Shown here piece after piece: positions 28,911-38,312 of a stretch of 64,000 nt of DNA. Numbering within the stretch: the first letter of the stretch is position 1; the number at the start of each line of letters is the position of its first letter. The stretch covers positions 1,302,001-1,366,000 of the forward strand of contig NZ_CP061292.1 in the NCBI RefSeq assembly GCF_018687475.1, in the 5' to 3' direction. A program made the position numbers and the translations under genes. The notes under the pieces are model-generated. The model was not told the DNA's origin. It searched no databases and saw only the letters and a list, made by a program, of their open reading frames with translations. The DNA is from Polynucleobacter sp. MWH-UH24A (lineage in GTDB: Bacteria; Pseudomonadota; Gammaproteobacteria; Burkholderiales; Burkholderiaceae).

Positions 28911-30604
28911 CGGCATGCATCTTTCTCGGGGGCTGCATCCTTACCGATATTAAATGGGGCAAATACGATGTACTCTTTCACGAAGAGATTGTCGCTTACT
29001 TGGCCCAGTAGCATCGCCTTAATCTCGTCAGATGAATGCCGAGCACGCATCTCTAGGCGCTCACCGATCACCTCACAATCGGGGCATGGAGTAAATTTCG
29101 TATTGACGGGAGCCTGAACTGCGAATAAGGAGTATTGATTCGCTAACTGCGTAAGATTTTTTGCTTCACTCGCTGGGTAACCTTTGATATTCGCGCCCGG
29201 GATCAAAAACCGATACTCCTCATCCTTGGCCCGAAAGTCACAAGGGAACCACACCGTCTTACCTTGAAGTGCGGCAATGGTTTTCGCATCAAAGCGCCCT
29301 GCAGCTCCATCGAGCGGCATGATGCTGCTACTTAAAGATAGAACAGTGAGAAAACAAGCAAGCAGCGTTGCTGTTTTGGTAAAGCGAGCCTGAAATAGCC
29401 CAATCAAAACGATGGCAATTGCGCCGATGAGTAAAAACCAATGCCATATTGGATACGACCAAAGATTGATATTCCAAGAGAGCCATGCCAAGGCTATTAA
29501 AACAATACCCTGCAATACCAAGCCAAGCCAAAAGGTCCAGCGACTAAGTTGCTGCCAATGCATGGCCAATAAGATGGCAATCGCTGGCATGATGGGCAAC
29601 AAATATCGGCCCGAACGCTGGCTAGGTAGGGAAAAGATGATAAAAAACACCGCAATCCAAATCCACAGTAATTTCTCTTCCGTGCTCATCGATTTGCGAT
29701 CACGAATCGCCAGATAAAAGAGGTTAAATACTACGAATGCTAAAAATCCGGCATTTGCTACCCCAGTCACTAAAAGCATGCCCACACTATCTCCACCCCA
29801 GACAAAGTCTTTCAGATAGCTCGTATTCCTGGCAGCAAACTTACCCGCATTCTCACCAATCACGAATTCATTCCAGATCGCCATAGGATCGGGATCGAAG
29901 ACAAACCACAGCGCGAATAAACCTAATGCAATCAGGCCGATCGAGATCACTTTGAAAAGATCGCGTTGAATGCATTCCACCACCCGACAATCGCGCCATT
30001 GCCAATACCAAAGAGTTAATACTAGGCAGGCAGGAACGATGTAGGCTACCGACTTGTACAGCAATGCAAAGCCAAAAGCGCTACCCGTGATCAGAGGAAA
30101 TACCAATTTAGACTCGATGAGCCGTTTACCAACAATCAGTAACAGAAAAAATGGGAGAGAAAGCCAAAAAATCTCTGGGGGTTCGGCTAGATACGGACGT
30201 CCATAACGATAGGTATTATAGAAGGCAAGCCAAATAACCCCTGCCAATACGCCAGCCGAGAGATTTTTACTGATTGCGACTGCACTCAACACAATCAGAA
30301 GAGTAGTGAGCGCGGTGTACACCAAACTTGGCCAGCGTAGATTAAAGAGTGACCATGCGTTGCCATGATCGGTTGAGAGCATGCCCTGCCAAAACAACAA
30401 TGGTGGTTTGGTATTTTTGATACCAACCATTTCTGACTGCAACGGTAACCATGCATCCGCGGCATTGGTCATACGGACAATATGGGTATATGGGTATTCA
30501 TCGCCATTCTTCGGAGCAAAGCGACTATCGACGCCATAAAAATAGGTAACGCATGCCAAAACGAGCCCAAACAGAATCGAAGGAATGGAGATGGGCGCTT
30601 GCAT
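28907..30604 (-). CDS. ArnT/PMT-like glycosyltransferase (GT39/GT83 type)
   Basis: About 565 residues with a dozen hydrophobic segments and a C-terminal soluble part. The first periplasmic loop has the acidic NGDEYPYTHIVRM motif and the KPPLLFWQGM motif, both typical of ArnT-like lipid-linked sugar transferases that move a sugar from polyprenyl phosphate onto lipid A or another acceptor. The soluble part has CPDCEV near its end. ATG 30604 is preferred to a TTG two codons upstream. First gene of a three-gene operon with the sialidase-like and membrane proteins. Donor and acceptor unknown. Confidence 0.82.
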   Translation of the reverse strand: MQAPISIPSILFGLVLACVTYFYGVDSRFAPKNGDEYPYTHIVRMTNAADAWLPLQSEMVGIKNTKPPLLFWQGMLSTDHGNAWSLFNLRWPSLVYTALTTLLIVLSAVAISKNLSAGVLAGVIWLAFYNTYRYGRPYLAEPPEIFWLSLPFFLLLIVGKRLIESKLVFPLITGSAFGFALLYKSVAYIVPACLVLTLWYWQWRDCRVVECIQRDLFKVISIGLIALGLFALWFVFDPDPMAIWNEFVIGENAGKFAARNTSYLKDFVWGGDSVGMLLVTGVANAGFLAFVVFNLFYLAIRDRKSMSTEEKLLWIWIAVFFIIFSLPSQRSGRYLLPIMPAIAILLAMHWQQLSRWTFWLGLVLQGIVLIALAWLSWNINLWSYPIWHWFLLIGAIAIVLIGLFQARFTKTATLLACFLTVLSLSSSIMPLDGAAGRFDAKTIAALQGKTVWFPCDFRAKDEEYRFLIPGANIKGYPASEAKNLTQLANQYSLFAVQAPVNTKFTPCPDCEVIGERLEMRARHSSDEIKAMLLGQVSDNLFVKEYIVFAPFNIGKDAAPEKDACR

Positions 30605-30823
30605 AATCAATAGTTTATTAGCCTAGCGTTTAAGGCTCTTTATTTACTGGAAGTATTTCCATAAAACCTAGGGAAAACCTTAATCCTAAGCAATCGTTCG
30701 GGTTATATGATTATGACTATTAAGTATTGAAACCATGGGATATTTCCTTCGATATTGCCCATCAATCAATTAATATCACGGATGCTTTTGTTGTTTGAAT
30801 TAAAACCAATGGAGATTATCAAA

Positions 30824-31162
30824 ATGCACTTTCCATCTGTCCATCAGCTCAAGGTCATGGGGCTTAGTATCGGCACTGTAGGTCTACTATCCTTTAGTGG
30901 CCTTGCGGTTGCGCAAACTAGTCCTGCCAATATCAATCAAATGTCCTTGGCAGCTACTTGTGCGAATTGCCATGGCACGAATGGTGTTGGTGTTCCAAAT
31001 GCGGGCATGCCTCAAATTAATCATTTATCGCCCGATGCCATGTTGACTCAACTCAAAGCGTTTAAGAGCGGTGCACGCACTGGAACCATCATGCATCAAT
31101 TAGCTAAAGGCTATACCGATGAGCAACTCCAAACCATTGCCAATGTGCTTGGCAAAAAATAA
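30824..31162 (+). CDS. fccA: Monoheme cytochrome c, sulfide dehydrogenase cytochrome subunit
   Basis: About 112 residues with a signal peptide (LSIGTVGLLSFSGLAVAQ) and one heme site, CANCHG, near residue 45 of the precursor, with PNAGMPQINHL downstream supplying a possible Met ligand. It is followed 15 bp later by the flavoprotein subunit. The start at ATG 30824 has GGAG about 8 bases upstream; earlier in-frame ATGs lack this. In flavocytochrome c the cytochrome takes electrons from the flavin subunit in the periplasm and passes them to soluble carriers. Here it is the single-heme type, unlike the diheme Allochromatium subunit. Confidence 0.82.
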   Translation: MHFPSVHQLKVMGLSIGTVGLLSFSGLAVAQTSPANINQMSLAATCANCHGTNGVGVPNAGMPQINHLSPDAMLTQLKAFKSGARTGTIMHQLAKGYTDEQLQTIANVLGKK

Positions 31163-31177
31163 TTGAGGATAAAAAAA

Positions 31178-32452
31178 ATGGATCGTCGTCACTTTTTAGG
31201 AGTTAGTTCCGCAGCATCGTTAGGTGTATTGGCTGGTTGTGCTAGCCCTCCCGTCAATATTAGTAAAGCTAATGTAGTCGTCGTCGGGGGTGGGTACGGT
31301 GGCGCTACCGCCGCGAAGTATGTGCGGATGTTTTCGAACAACACTGCTCAAGTTACTTTAATTGAACCGAATGCAGAATTTATCTCCTGCCCAATGTCGA
31401 ACCTAGTTGTTGGTGGTCACACCACCATCGCCAATATCTCGACTCCCTATGACAACTTGACCAAGCGCCATGGCATTAAGGTTGTGAAGGATATGGTGGC
31501 TTCCATTGACGCGAAGCAAAAGACCATTCGCTTGGCCTCGGGTGGCTCAATGAAATACGACAAGCTCATCCTGTCGCCTGGTATTGGTCTGATGATGGAT
31601 ACCATCAAAGGCTTAGATAAGGCTAACCAAGAAGGTGTGACGGTCCAAGCATGGAAAGCTGGCCCTGAAACTGTTTTACTTCGCAAGCAACTCGAGTCCA
31701 TGAAAGATGGCGGCGTCTACGCAATATCCATTCCAATGGCACCGTATCGCTGCCCTCCCGGACCTTATGAGCGTGCCTGCCAAGTCGCCAGTTACTTTAA
31801 GCAATTTAAGCCCAAGTCGAAGGTATTAATCCTTGATGCCAATGACGATGTGGTTTCGAAAGGTGGTCTCTTCAAAAAGGCTTGGGCCTCCATGTATGCC
31901 GGCATGATTGAATACCGTCCGAAACACAATGTAGTTGAGGTTGATAGCAAAACCAAGACGCTCAAATTTGATGTGCAAAATGACGTCAAAGCTGATGTAT
32001 TGAATGTTTTGCCCCTCATGCGCGCTGGCGACATCGCAGTACGCACCGGTATTGCGAATTCGAATGCCCGGTGGGTGAATGTCAACTACATCAATTTTGA
32101 ATCGACTGCCGCCAAAGACATCCACGTTCTTGGTGATTCGATTCAGATTGCTCCACTAATGCCCAAATCAGGCCATATGGCCAACTCGCATGCCAAAGTT
32201 GCGGCAGCAGCGATCGTTGCTGAACTTGGTGGTTTTGAAGTCAATCAAAATCCAGTTCTCACCAACACCTGCTACAGCTTTGTAAGTGCGGATGAGGTGG
32301 TTCACGTTGCCAGCGTCCATCAGTACGATGCCAAAGATAAGACCTTCAAGACCGTTCCAGGCTCAGGTGGCCTATCCGCTGAAGCCAGTAAGTTGGAAGG
32401 GGTTTACGCTTGGGGTTGGGCTCGTAACATTTGGGCAGACAGCCTGGGTTAA
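31178..32452 (+). CDS. fccB: Flavocytochrome c sulfide dehydrogenase, FAD subunit
   Basis: About 424 residues, exported by Tat (DRRHFLGVSSAASLGVLAGC at the N-terminus). The FAD site is VVVVGGGYGGATAAKYV. The two redox cysteines of FccB/SoxF are both present, in YRCPPGPYERAC near residue 190 and in NTCYSFVSADEV near residue 365, so sulfide oxidation to sulfur or polysulfide looks catalytically intact. ATG 31178 has GAGGA 8 bases ahead. It ends at a bidirectional terminator shared with the photosynthesis superoperon. Confidence 0.88.
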   Translation: MDRRHFLGVSSAASLGVLAGCASPPVNISKANVVVVGGGYGGATAAKYVRMFSNNTAQVTLIEPNAEFISCPMSNLVVGGHTTIANISTPYDNLTKRHGIKVVKDMVASIDAKQKTIRLASGGSMKYDKLILSPGIGLMMDTIKGLDKANQEGVTVQAWKAGPETVLLRKQLESMKDGGVYAISIPMAPYRCPPGPYERACQVASYFKQFKPKSKVLILDANDDVVSKGGLFKKAWASMYAGMIEYRPKHNVVEVDSKTKTLKFDVQNDVKADVLNVLPLMRAGDIAVRTGIANSNARWVNVNYINFESTAAKDIHVLGDSIQIAPLMPKSGHMANSHAKVAAAAIVAELGGFEVNQNPVLTNTCYSFVSADEVVHVASVHQYDAKDKTFKTVPGSGGLSAEASKLEGVYAWGWARNIWADSLG

Positions 32453-32470
32453 TCAACTACTTGCCTTAGG

Positions 32471-32499
32471 AAAAGCCAAGCGCTCTGCTTGGCTTTTTT
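32471..32499. terminator. Bidirectional terminator between fccB and tspO
   Basis: Nine-bp perfect stem AAGCCAAGC/GCTTGGCTT with loop GCTCT, flanked by A-rich sequence on the left and a T run on the right, so it can end both the plus-strand fccAB transcript and the minus-strand bch-puh transcript. Confidence 0.9.
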
Positions 32500-32500
32500 A

Positions 32501-32998
32501 TTAGCCCCGACCAAATGGGCCGTTTAATTGAATCGTGGTCCAGTTAAGCAACATGGCCACCGATACCCAAGCGAGGTATGGCAGCATCAAGAAGCTTGAG
32601 ATGGGTGAATACGAACGCGTAGCGAGTACGATCGCTAATACCGAGAGCCATAATCCAACCGCCTCAATCAGCGCCCAGTCGGGTCTTTGCATCCGAAAAT
32701 ACAAAACGCTCCAAATGAAATTAAATAAACCATTCACAATGAAGAGAATGACCAACATCCGGATGGTTTCTTGATTGGGGGCTCGATGGTAAGCCATTAC
32801 AAAAGCAACGCCCGCAAGAATAAAGATGACTGTCCACATTGGCCCAAACACCCAATCGGGTGGTTTCCAGGGGGGTTGTTGCAGACTCTTGTACCACTCA
32901 CCAATATCGGTGGCCCATGCTCCAGCCAGTGCGAGCACTAAACCCCAAACAACAGCAAAAATAATTGGCTTATAGTGCGCAAACCACTCCGCACTCAT
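32501..32998 (-). CDS. tspO: TspO/MBR tryptophan-rich sensory protein
   Basis: Five-helix outer-membrane or membrane protein, 165 residues. Landmarks are KSLQQPPWKPPDWVFGPMW followed by TVIF, the family signature, and several conserved Trp. In Rhodobacter TspO binds porphyrin intermediates and damps photosynthesis gene expression. It is the last gene of the bchF-to-bchP superoperon, overlapping bchP by 4 bp, which supports a role in tetrapyrrole control here. Confidence 0.93.
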   Translation of the reverse strand: MSAEWFAHYKPIIFAVVWGLVLALAGAWATDIGEWYKSLQQPPWKPPDWVFGPMWTVIFILAGVAFVMAYHRAPNQETIRMLVILFIVNGLFNFIWSVLYFRMQRPDWALIEAVGLWLSVLAIVLATRSYSPISSFLMLPYLAWVSVAMLLNWTTIQLNGPFGRG

Positions 32999-34200
32999 AC
33001 CTTGGCCATGCCCAAAAGGTGAGCCATATCTTTAAAGAAAATTTTAATATGAGCCATCGGATCTTTACGAACTAATTTCTTATGCATGTACGATTCAAAG
33101 GTTAAACGTTGTACATCTTTATCTTCGCACATTTTGACAAAACGCTCGCGACGCTTATCGTTTCCATACCAAAAGCGTTGCATGATCCCCAGAACCAGAA
33201 ATACTGTACCGTGCTCTTTCATGAAGCGCTTGCGTGCTTGGGCTAAGGCCTTGACATTTCCGGTTACTAATAACTCATGCACCGACTCAGCCGCTAATCG
33301 ACCCCCCACCATCGCGTAATAAATCCCCTCGCCCGAAGCGGGAGCAACGACCCCGGCAGCATCCCCCGCCAAAATGACATCCCGATTGTTATCCCATTTT
33401 TTAAGTGGCTTCATTGGTAATGGTGCGCCTTCGTGGCGTAGCAACTCGGTATTTTCTAAATTAGTTAGTTTCTTGAGTTGGCCTACGGCGCTACGCAATG
33501 AAAATCCTTTATCTGCACTACCCGTTCCAATACTCATGGTATTGCCATGCGGAAAGATCCAACCGTAGAAATCGGGCGATAGTGTACCTTGATAAAACAC
33601 ATCACAACGCGAGCCATCATAACCTTGTGGCGGTGCCTCGGGAACCCGAACAATCTCGTGATAAGCAAATACGTAATCGACATCTTTGGCCCCAGGGATT
33701 GCCTGGCGCCCTACACCCGATTTGGCGCCATCAGCACCAATAATGGTCTTCGCACGAACCGCCCCAGTCTTCTCCGGCTCTGATCGATTGGCGGAGTGAA
33801 CTCGATAGTGAACAATGGCCGTACCATCAGTGTCGCGTGTGATCTTCTCAAAAATACCGGTGCGACGTGTGGCGCCATCATTGGCTGCACGAACACGAAG
33901 CCATTCATCAAACTGATCACGATCGACCATTCCCACAAAACCACCATCAATTGGGATGTCGACTTGATTATTTTTAGGTGAGATCATACGGGCTGAACGG
34001 GCTTTAGCGACCAATAGCTCGTCGGGGATCCCAAAGTCTTTAATCAGACGGGGTGGAATTGCACCGCCACAGGGTTTAATGCGGCCCGCGCGATCGAGCA
34101 ATAAAACGGTATGTCCCATTTTGGCAAGATCACCAGCTGCGGTTGCCCCTGCGGGCCCGCCGCCAACGACCACTGCATCAAAGGTTTCTAGGGTACTCAT
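32995..34200 (-). CDS. bchP: Geranylgeranyl reductase BchP
   Basis: Flavoenzyme that reduces the geranylgeranyl tail of bacteriochlorophyll to phytyl. At 401 residues it shows the FAD motif VVVGGGPAGATAAGDLAKMG, then AGRIKPCGGAIPPRLIKDF, typical of BchP/ChlP, and LAGDAAGVVAPASGEGIYYA. ATGA overlaps join it to tspO downstream and the pucC-family gene upstream. It acts after BchG. Confidence 0.95.
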   Translation of the reverse strand: MSTLETFDAVVVGGGPAGATAAGDLAKMGHTVLLLDRAGRIKPCGGAIPPRLIKDFGIPDELLVAKARSARMISPKNNQVDIPIDGGFVGMVDRDQFDEWLRVRAANDGATRRTGIFEKITRDTDGTAIVHYRVHSANRSEPEKTGAVRAKTIIGADGAKSGVGRQAIPGAKDVDYVFAYHEIVRVPEAPPQGYDGSRCDVFYQGTLSPDFYGWIFPHGNTMSIGTGSADKGFSLRSAVGQLKKLTNLENTELLRHEGAPLPMKPLKKWDNNRDVILAGDAAGVVAPASGEGIYYAMVGGRLAAESVHELLVTGNVKALAQARKRFMKEHGTVFLVLGIMQRFWYGNDKRRERFVKMCEDKDVQRLTFESYMHKKLVRKDPMAHIKIFFKDMAHLLGMAKV

Positions 34201-35555
34201 GATGATCCTCCATGGGAAATAAACGGGCGAGGGATTGATGACTCAACCGGTTGGGTTTTGGTAATACGTTCATTGGGTCGGATATAAAACGACAGAATGG
34301 CAGCAGCCATAAATAAAATGGCCTCAACAAAGAAGACGCTTGCATAAGCGGTTACTGGGTCACCTAATATATAACGCGCGAGATCGCTCGCCCCCGTTCC
34401 TAAAATACCACCCAGTCCAAAAGCAATTGCTTGGGCTGCTCCCCAAACGCCCATACGGACACCTTCGCGACGCTCCTTGCCCATACCAGCAAATTGCATC
34501 ATCGAACCAATCGCTGCGATCGAAAACGCGCCGTTCGATACTCCTAATATAAATACGGTACTAAAGAATGGCCAACCAGGACCCACCAATCCAGACATCA
34601 CCAAACTCAGCATGGCGAGTGATGAGGCAATACAGCCTCCAACCGTCCATATCCGCAGTGACGATAAATTTGGATTCTTACTTCTGCTCGTGATAAACCC
34701 ACACAGCAGCATGCCGCAAAGTACTCCAGCATGTTGAAGGCCAGATAGGCTCGTTGTCTCTCCAGGGGTTAAACCAAACGCAGTACCTGCAAAAGGTTCC
34801 AAGATTAGATCTTGTGAGCTATACGCCAACATCGAGATAAAGACGAACACGGTAAAACGCTGTACACGTGACTCTTGCCATACTTCGGCTAAGGCTTCTT
34901 TAAATCGCAATTTGGGCTCATTGGCGTTCTGTGCGGTTTGTGCAAGGGATTTAGGTTCAAGTCCATGCAGTGCAATAAAGCTAATCGCAAGTGCGATGCA
35001 CGACACACCCAGTGAGACCATGATGAGGCGCTCAAAGGAAAATGGGTCGAGTAGTTTTCCGCTAATACCCGCTGTCATCGCAAAGCCAAAGATCATCATG
35101 AGCCAGACGCAACTTGCAGCGGCGGCCTTACGCTTTTCATCTACGCGTTTTGCTAGGAGCACTAGTAAAGCCGTACCACTTGCGCTCACTCCTAAACCAA
35201 TCATCATGAAAGCAATAAAAGCGAGGCCGATACCCGAGCTTACATCGCGACTCATCAAAGCCACCGCACCCGCTGCCAACACGCCACCACTGGCCAGAAC
35301 TAACATTCCACCCTGAATCCAGGGCGTTGAACGGCCACTGCGATCCGATCCAAAGCCCATCCGGGGTCGAATAAATTGCACTAAATAATGCATCGCTACC
35401 AATAAACCGGGTAGTAATGCAGGAAGTGCAAGCTCAATCACCATCACGCGATTCAAAACCGATGTGGTCAGTACCACGACTGCACCTAAGGAGGCTTGTA
35501 CAAGTCCTAAACGAGCAATCCCAAACCAATTGAGGGTAGTGAAATGTTGAGTCAT
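34197..35555 (-). CDS. PucC-family MFS protein between bchG and bchP
   Basis: 452 residues and about 12 membrane segments of the major facilitator fold, PucC/LhaA branch. Features include TTSVLNRVMVIELALPALLP (shared with LhaA as LNRVMIVEMGVPASL), SGRSTPWIQGGM and FAGTAFGLTPGETTSLSGLQH. Its place between bchG and bchP matches ORF428/Bch2 of Rhodobacter, thought to help pigment delivery to antenna complexes. A second paralogue, lhaA, lies upstream in the same operon. Confidence 0.9.
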   Translation of the reverse strand: MTQHFTTLNWFGIARLGLVQASLGAVVVLTTSVLNRVMVIELALPALLPGLLVAMHYLVQFIRPRMGFGSDRSGRSTPWIQGGMLVLASGGVLAAGAVALMSRDVSSGIGLAFIAFMMIGLGVSASGTALLVLLAKRVDEKRKAAAASCVWLMMIFGFAMTAGISGKLLDPFSFERLIMVSLGVSCIALAISFIALHGLEPKSLAQTAQNANEPKLRFKEALAEVWQESRVQRFTVFVFISMLAYSSQDLILEPFAGTAFGLTPGETTSLSGLQHAGVLCGMLLCGFITSRSKNPNLSSLRIWTVGGCIASSLAMLSLVMSGLVGPGWPFFSTVFILGVSNGAFSIAAIGSMMQFAGMGKERREGVRMGVWGAAQAIAFGLGGILGTGASDLARYILGDPVTAYASVFFVEAILFMAAAILSFYIRPNERITKTQPVESSIPRPFISHGGSS

Positions 35556-36466
35556 GCTGATCGACCCACAGCAAAGGCACTAATCATCATGCCACTTACA
35601 AATAATGGGACACCAAAACCACTTAGGAATAATGCGCGCTTTACCGGGTCCTCTAGGAAGTACTTCATCATCAATAATTGCGCAATGATTAAGACCAGAA
35701 TCGCTAATGCATGAAATGAGCTGCCATGCCAGTACAAGAATCCAACAACAAGGTATTGCGGAACAATCATCATCAAGCAGGCATTCCAAGCCGCTCCGTT
35801 AATACCCAATTGCACGGGTAATGAACGCACGCCCATTTGGCGATCGCCCTCAATTGCTTTAAAGTCGTTCAAGGTCATAATGCCGTGCGCACCAATGCTA
35901 TAGAGTAAAGCCAAGATGATGGATGCCACCGACGGAAATGCATCCCCTAGCATCACAGCGGAACCAGTAAACCAAGCAAGACCTTCATACGATAATCCGC
36001 AAGCTGCATTCCCCCACCAGCCATTTTGTTTGAGGCGTAACGGTGGTGCGCTATATGCCCAGGCTAGGAATAGACCAATCAAGGTTGCAACAAATGCCCA
36101 GGGGCTAATCCACCAACCCACGAGCAGCGATAAACCGGTCCAAAGAATGGCAATGTATAGGCCCCAGCGTCCCGGCATGCGCCCTGACGGAATCGGACGA
36201 TTGGGCTCATTAATCGCATCGACATGCCGATCAAACCAGTCATTAATTGCCTGACTGGTTGCGCACACCATCGGCCCAGCTAACAGCACGCCCGCCAATA
36301 AAACTTGCCAACGCTCGGTGATCGCAATACCGGTTGCAATGACACCACAAGCAAATGCCCACATGGGAGGAAACCATGTGATGGGCTTGAGCAACTCCAG
36401 GATTACCAATGGAGTTGGCCAGGACCGTTGAGAAGATTGGTTTAAGACCGAAGTCCCCATTTCCAT
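35552..36466 (-). CDS. bchG: Bacteriochlorophyll synthase BchG
   Basis: UbiA-type membrane prenyltransferase that attaches the C20 tail to bacteriochlorophyllide a. About 304 residues. The prenyl-diphosphate Asp motif is in AINDWFDRHVDAINEPNRPI, then PSGR; the second is in TLNDFKAIEGDRQMGVRSLP. The start at ATG 36466 overlaps puhE by about 25 bp; an in-frame ATG at 36460 is possible, and longer extensions back to 36616 lie inside puhE and are rejected. Confidence 0.94.
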   Translation of the reverse strand: MEMGTSVLNQSSQRSWPTPLVILELLKPITWFPPMWAFACGVIATGIAITERWQVLLAGVLLAGPMVCATSQAINDWFDRHVDAINEPNRPIPSGRMPGRWGLYIAILWTGLSLLVGWWISPWAFVATLIGLFLAWAYSAPPLRLKQNGWWGNAACGLSYEGLAWFTGSAVMLGDAFPSVASIILALLYSIGAHGIMTLNDFKAIEGDRQMGVRSLPVQLGINGAAWNACLMMIVPQYLVVGFLYWHGSSFHALAILVLIIAQLLMMKYFLEDPVKRALFLSGFGVPLFVSGMMISAFAVGRSA

Positions 36467-37203
36467 AATCCGTCCGTTGAAAATGGTAAGACCATCATGA
36501 TGTGCTCGAGAATCGCAAGCGATAGTAAAGTCGCCAAAATGGTCGACGACGCAATTTGATACGCATTGGCATTCGCAGCAAATGCGTGCTGCCAAAGAGG
36601 CAATGCCGCCAAACACGCCAAAAGAATCGAAATCGGTAACAAGGGGTTCATCGCTCGCTTGGTGAAGTAACTATGCATGTATTGAAGATGCACGGGCAAG
36701 AACTTCTCATTGAGATTCAAGACTCCCAAGAACACATTGAGTTTGGCGCTTTGCCGCATCGCCCAGAGGATGAGAAAGGTCCATAACCCAACTAAATTAC
36801 TACCACCCCAGGTTGCAATTGCTACAGCAATTCCGAGAACGATCAGGGCTAATTCGTGATGAAAAATCGTTTGAAAGGCATAAAACGCTTTACGCACACC
36901 CCTGCAATCCGGGGGGCATGGAGTGCGACGCGAACCTGTTACATACCCCAATAGAAATCCAATTTCTTGCCAAGCCCAGACTAATAAAGCACAAGTAAAT
37001 CCGCAATATGCTCCAGCGACCGTATTTAAATTAGCGCTGGTTTTTAACCCAACCAAGGCAAACAGTAAAACCATACCGCTCATCCAAAAAGTTGCCTGAT
37101 GGGTCGAGCGTGGGCGTTGGTTGAGTAGCAAAATAATGCCAGTCCCAAACCACCATAAAAAGATGGTGTACAGCATGGGAAAGAGAAAGCTACTTACGCT
37201 CAT
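36442..37203 (-). CDS. puhE: Photosynthetic complex assembly protein PuhE
   Basis: 253 residues with seven or so membrane segments, the family found next to acsF and puhABC. Landmarks are WQEIGFLLGYVTGSRRTPCP, FQTIFHHELALI, and NLNEKFLPVHLQYMHSYFTK. PuhE is needed for normal reaction-centre and bacteriochlorophyll levels in Rhodobacter; its biochemical role is not settled. It follows acsF by 6 bp and overlaps bchG. Confidence 0.92.
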   Translation of the reverse strand: MSVSSFLFPMLYTIFLWWFGTGIILLLNQRPRSTHQATFWMSGMVLLFALVGLKTSANLNTVAGAYCGFTCALLVWAWQEIGFLLGYVTGSRRTPCPPDCRGVRKAFYAFQTIFHHELALIVLGIAVAIATWGGSNLVGLWTFLILWAMRQSAKLNVFLGVLNLNEKFLPVHLQYMHSYFTKRAMNPLLPISILLACLAALPLWQHAFAANANAYQIASSTILATLLSLAILEHIMMVLPFSTDGLWKWGLRS

Positions 37204-37209
37204 CGTTCA

Positions 37210-38298
37210 TTACCAGCTAGGAACCAAGCGAACATTACGGGGTAACTCATGATTGTGTACGGGTAAGAAATAAGCGCGCGCAAAGACCAAACCAGCACGA
37301 ATGCCCAGGAGTGGCACCATGACTTTTGCTAAAAGCCCTCCACGTGCCTTATAAACATCCATTTTTTGGAATAAGGCCAACATTTGGTTCATGCACTCGT
37401 AAAACCGAGGGTCATCCAAGTTCAAGGTGATGGGGAATACCTGTTTGGTAATCTCATTGGTAATTCGCAAGACTTTTTTGTCATAGTCGGTCGGTGAGAT
37501 CTGCATGGCTTTATACAACTGTGGTCTTGAATGATCACGAACATACATCGTGCTATAGACCGCTAAGCAGAAGAACCGAATCCAGTATTTATTAAGCCCC
37601 GTTAATAAATGGGGATTTGCACGCATGATTAATGCAAAGGCTTCGCCGTGACGAAACTCATCATTGCACCACCTCTCAAACCACAAGAAGATCGGATGAA
37701 AACGCAGCTCTGGTTTTTTCTCAAGCTCACGAAAGATCGTGATGTACCTAGCGTATCCAATTTTCTCGGAGAGATAGGTTGCATAGTAAATAAATTTTGG
37801 CTTGAAATACGTGTATTTTTTTGCCTTTGCCAAAAATCCGAGATCAATCCCAATATCAAAATCCTTGAGCCACTGATTAATAAAGCCCGCATGGCGCGAC
37901 TCGTCACGAGCCATATAGCCATAGAGCAACTTCATATCCTCATTTTTGACCTTGCGCTTGATTTCAGCATACAAAATACATCCTGAAAACTCTGATGTAA
38001 TTGAGCTAATCAAGAAATCAACAAACTCGTCATAGAGTTCGGGATCCACATTGGAATAGTTCTTACTCATATCGGCGGGTCGCTGAAAATGATCCGAATT
38101 AATATCTGCTGCAAACTCAGCCATCAGAACATTCCATTCCGAGCGCAATGCATCAATGTTGGTGCGATCCACTTCGGTAAAGTCAGTGGTGTAAAACCGC
38201 GGACTCAACATCGCATCTTGCAATGCCTTCTTGGTTGAATCATTAATTTGCGGGGCCACCGGAATTTGATCTCGTAATAGGCTTTCTGCGGACTCCAT
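37210..38298 (-). CDS. acsF: Aerobic Mg-protoporphyrin IX monomethyl ester cyclase AcsF
   Basis: Diiron oxygenase that forms the fifth ring of bacteriochlorophyll with O2. About 362 residues. The iron ligands are in ESRHAGFINQWL and DEFRHGEAFAL (ExxH pairs), with earlier Glu in TSEFSGCILYAEIKR. YFKPKFIYYATYLSEKIGYA is strongly conserved. Start at ATG 38298 with GGAG 8 bases upstream; a TTG at 38316 overlaps puhC and is less likely. The presence of AcsF inside the puh cluster and absence of bchE in the window fit aerobic phototrophy. Confidence 0.95.
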   Translation of the reverse strand: MESAESLLRDQIPVAPQINDSTKKALQDAMLSPRFYTTDFTEVDRTNIDALRSEWNVLMAEFAADINSDHFQRPADMSKNYSNVDPELYDEFVDFLISSITSEFSGCILYAEIKRKVKNEDMKLLYGYMARDESRHAGFINQWLKDFDIGIDLGFLAKAKKYTYFKPKFIYYATYLSEKIGYARYITIFRELEKKPELRFHPIFLWFERWCNDEFRHGEAFALIMRANPHLLTGLNKYWIRFFCLAVYSTMYVRDHSRPQLYKAMQISPTDYDKKVLRITNEITKQVFPITLNLDDPRFYECMNQMLALFQKMDVYKARGGLLAKVMVPLLGIRAGLVFARAYFLPVHNHELPRNVRLVPSW

Positions 38299-38312
38299 GT
38301 ATTTCTCCAATA

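Noticed and set aside
35552..36616. bchG start at 36616
   Set aside because: The extra 50 residues lie inside puhE and are Cys-rich nonsense before the conserved N-terminus.
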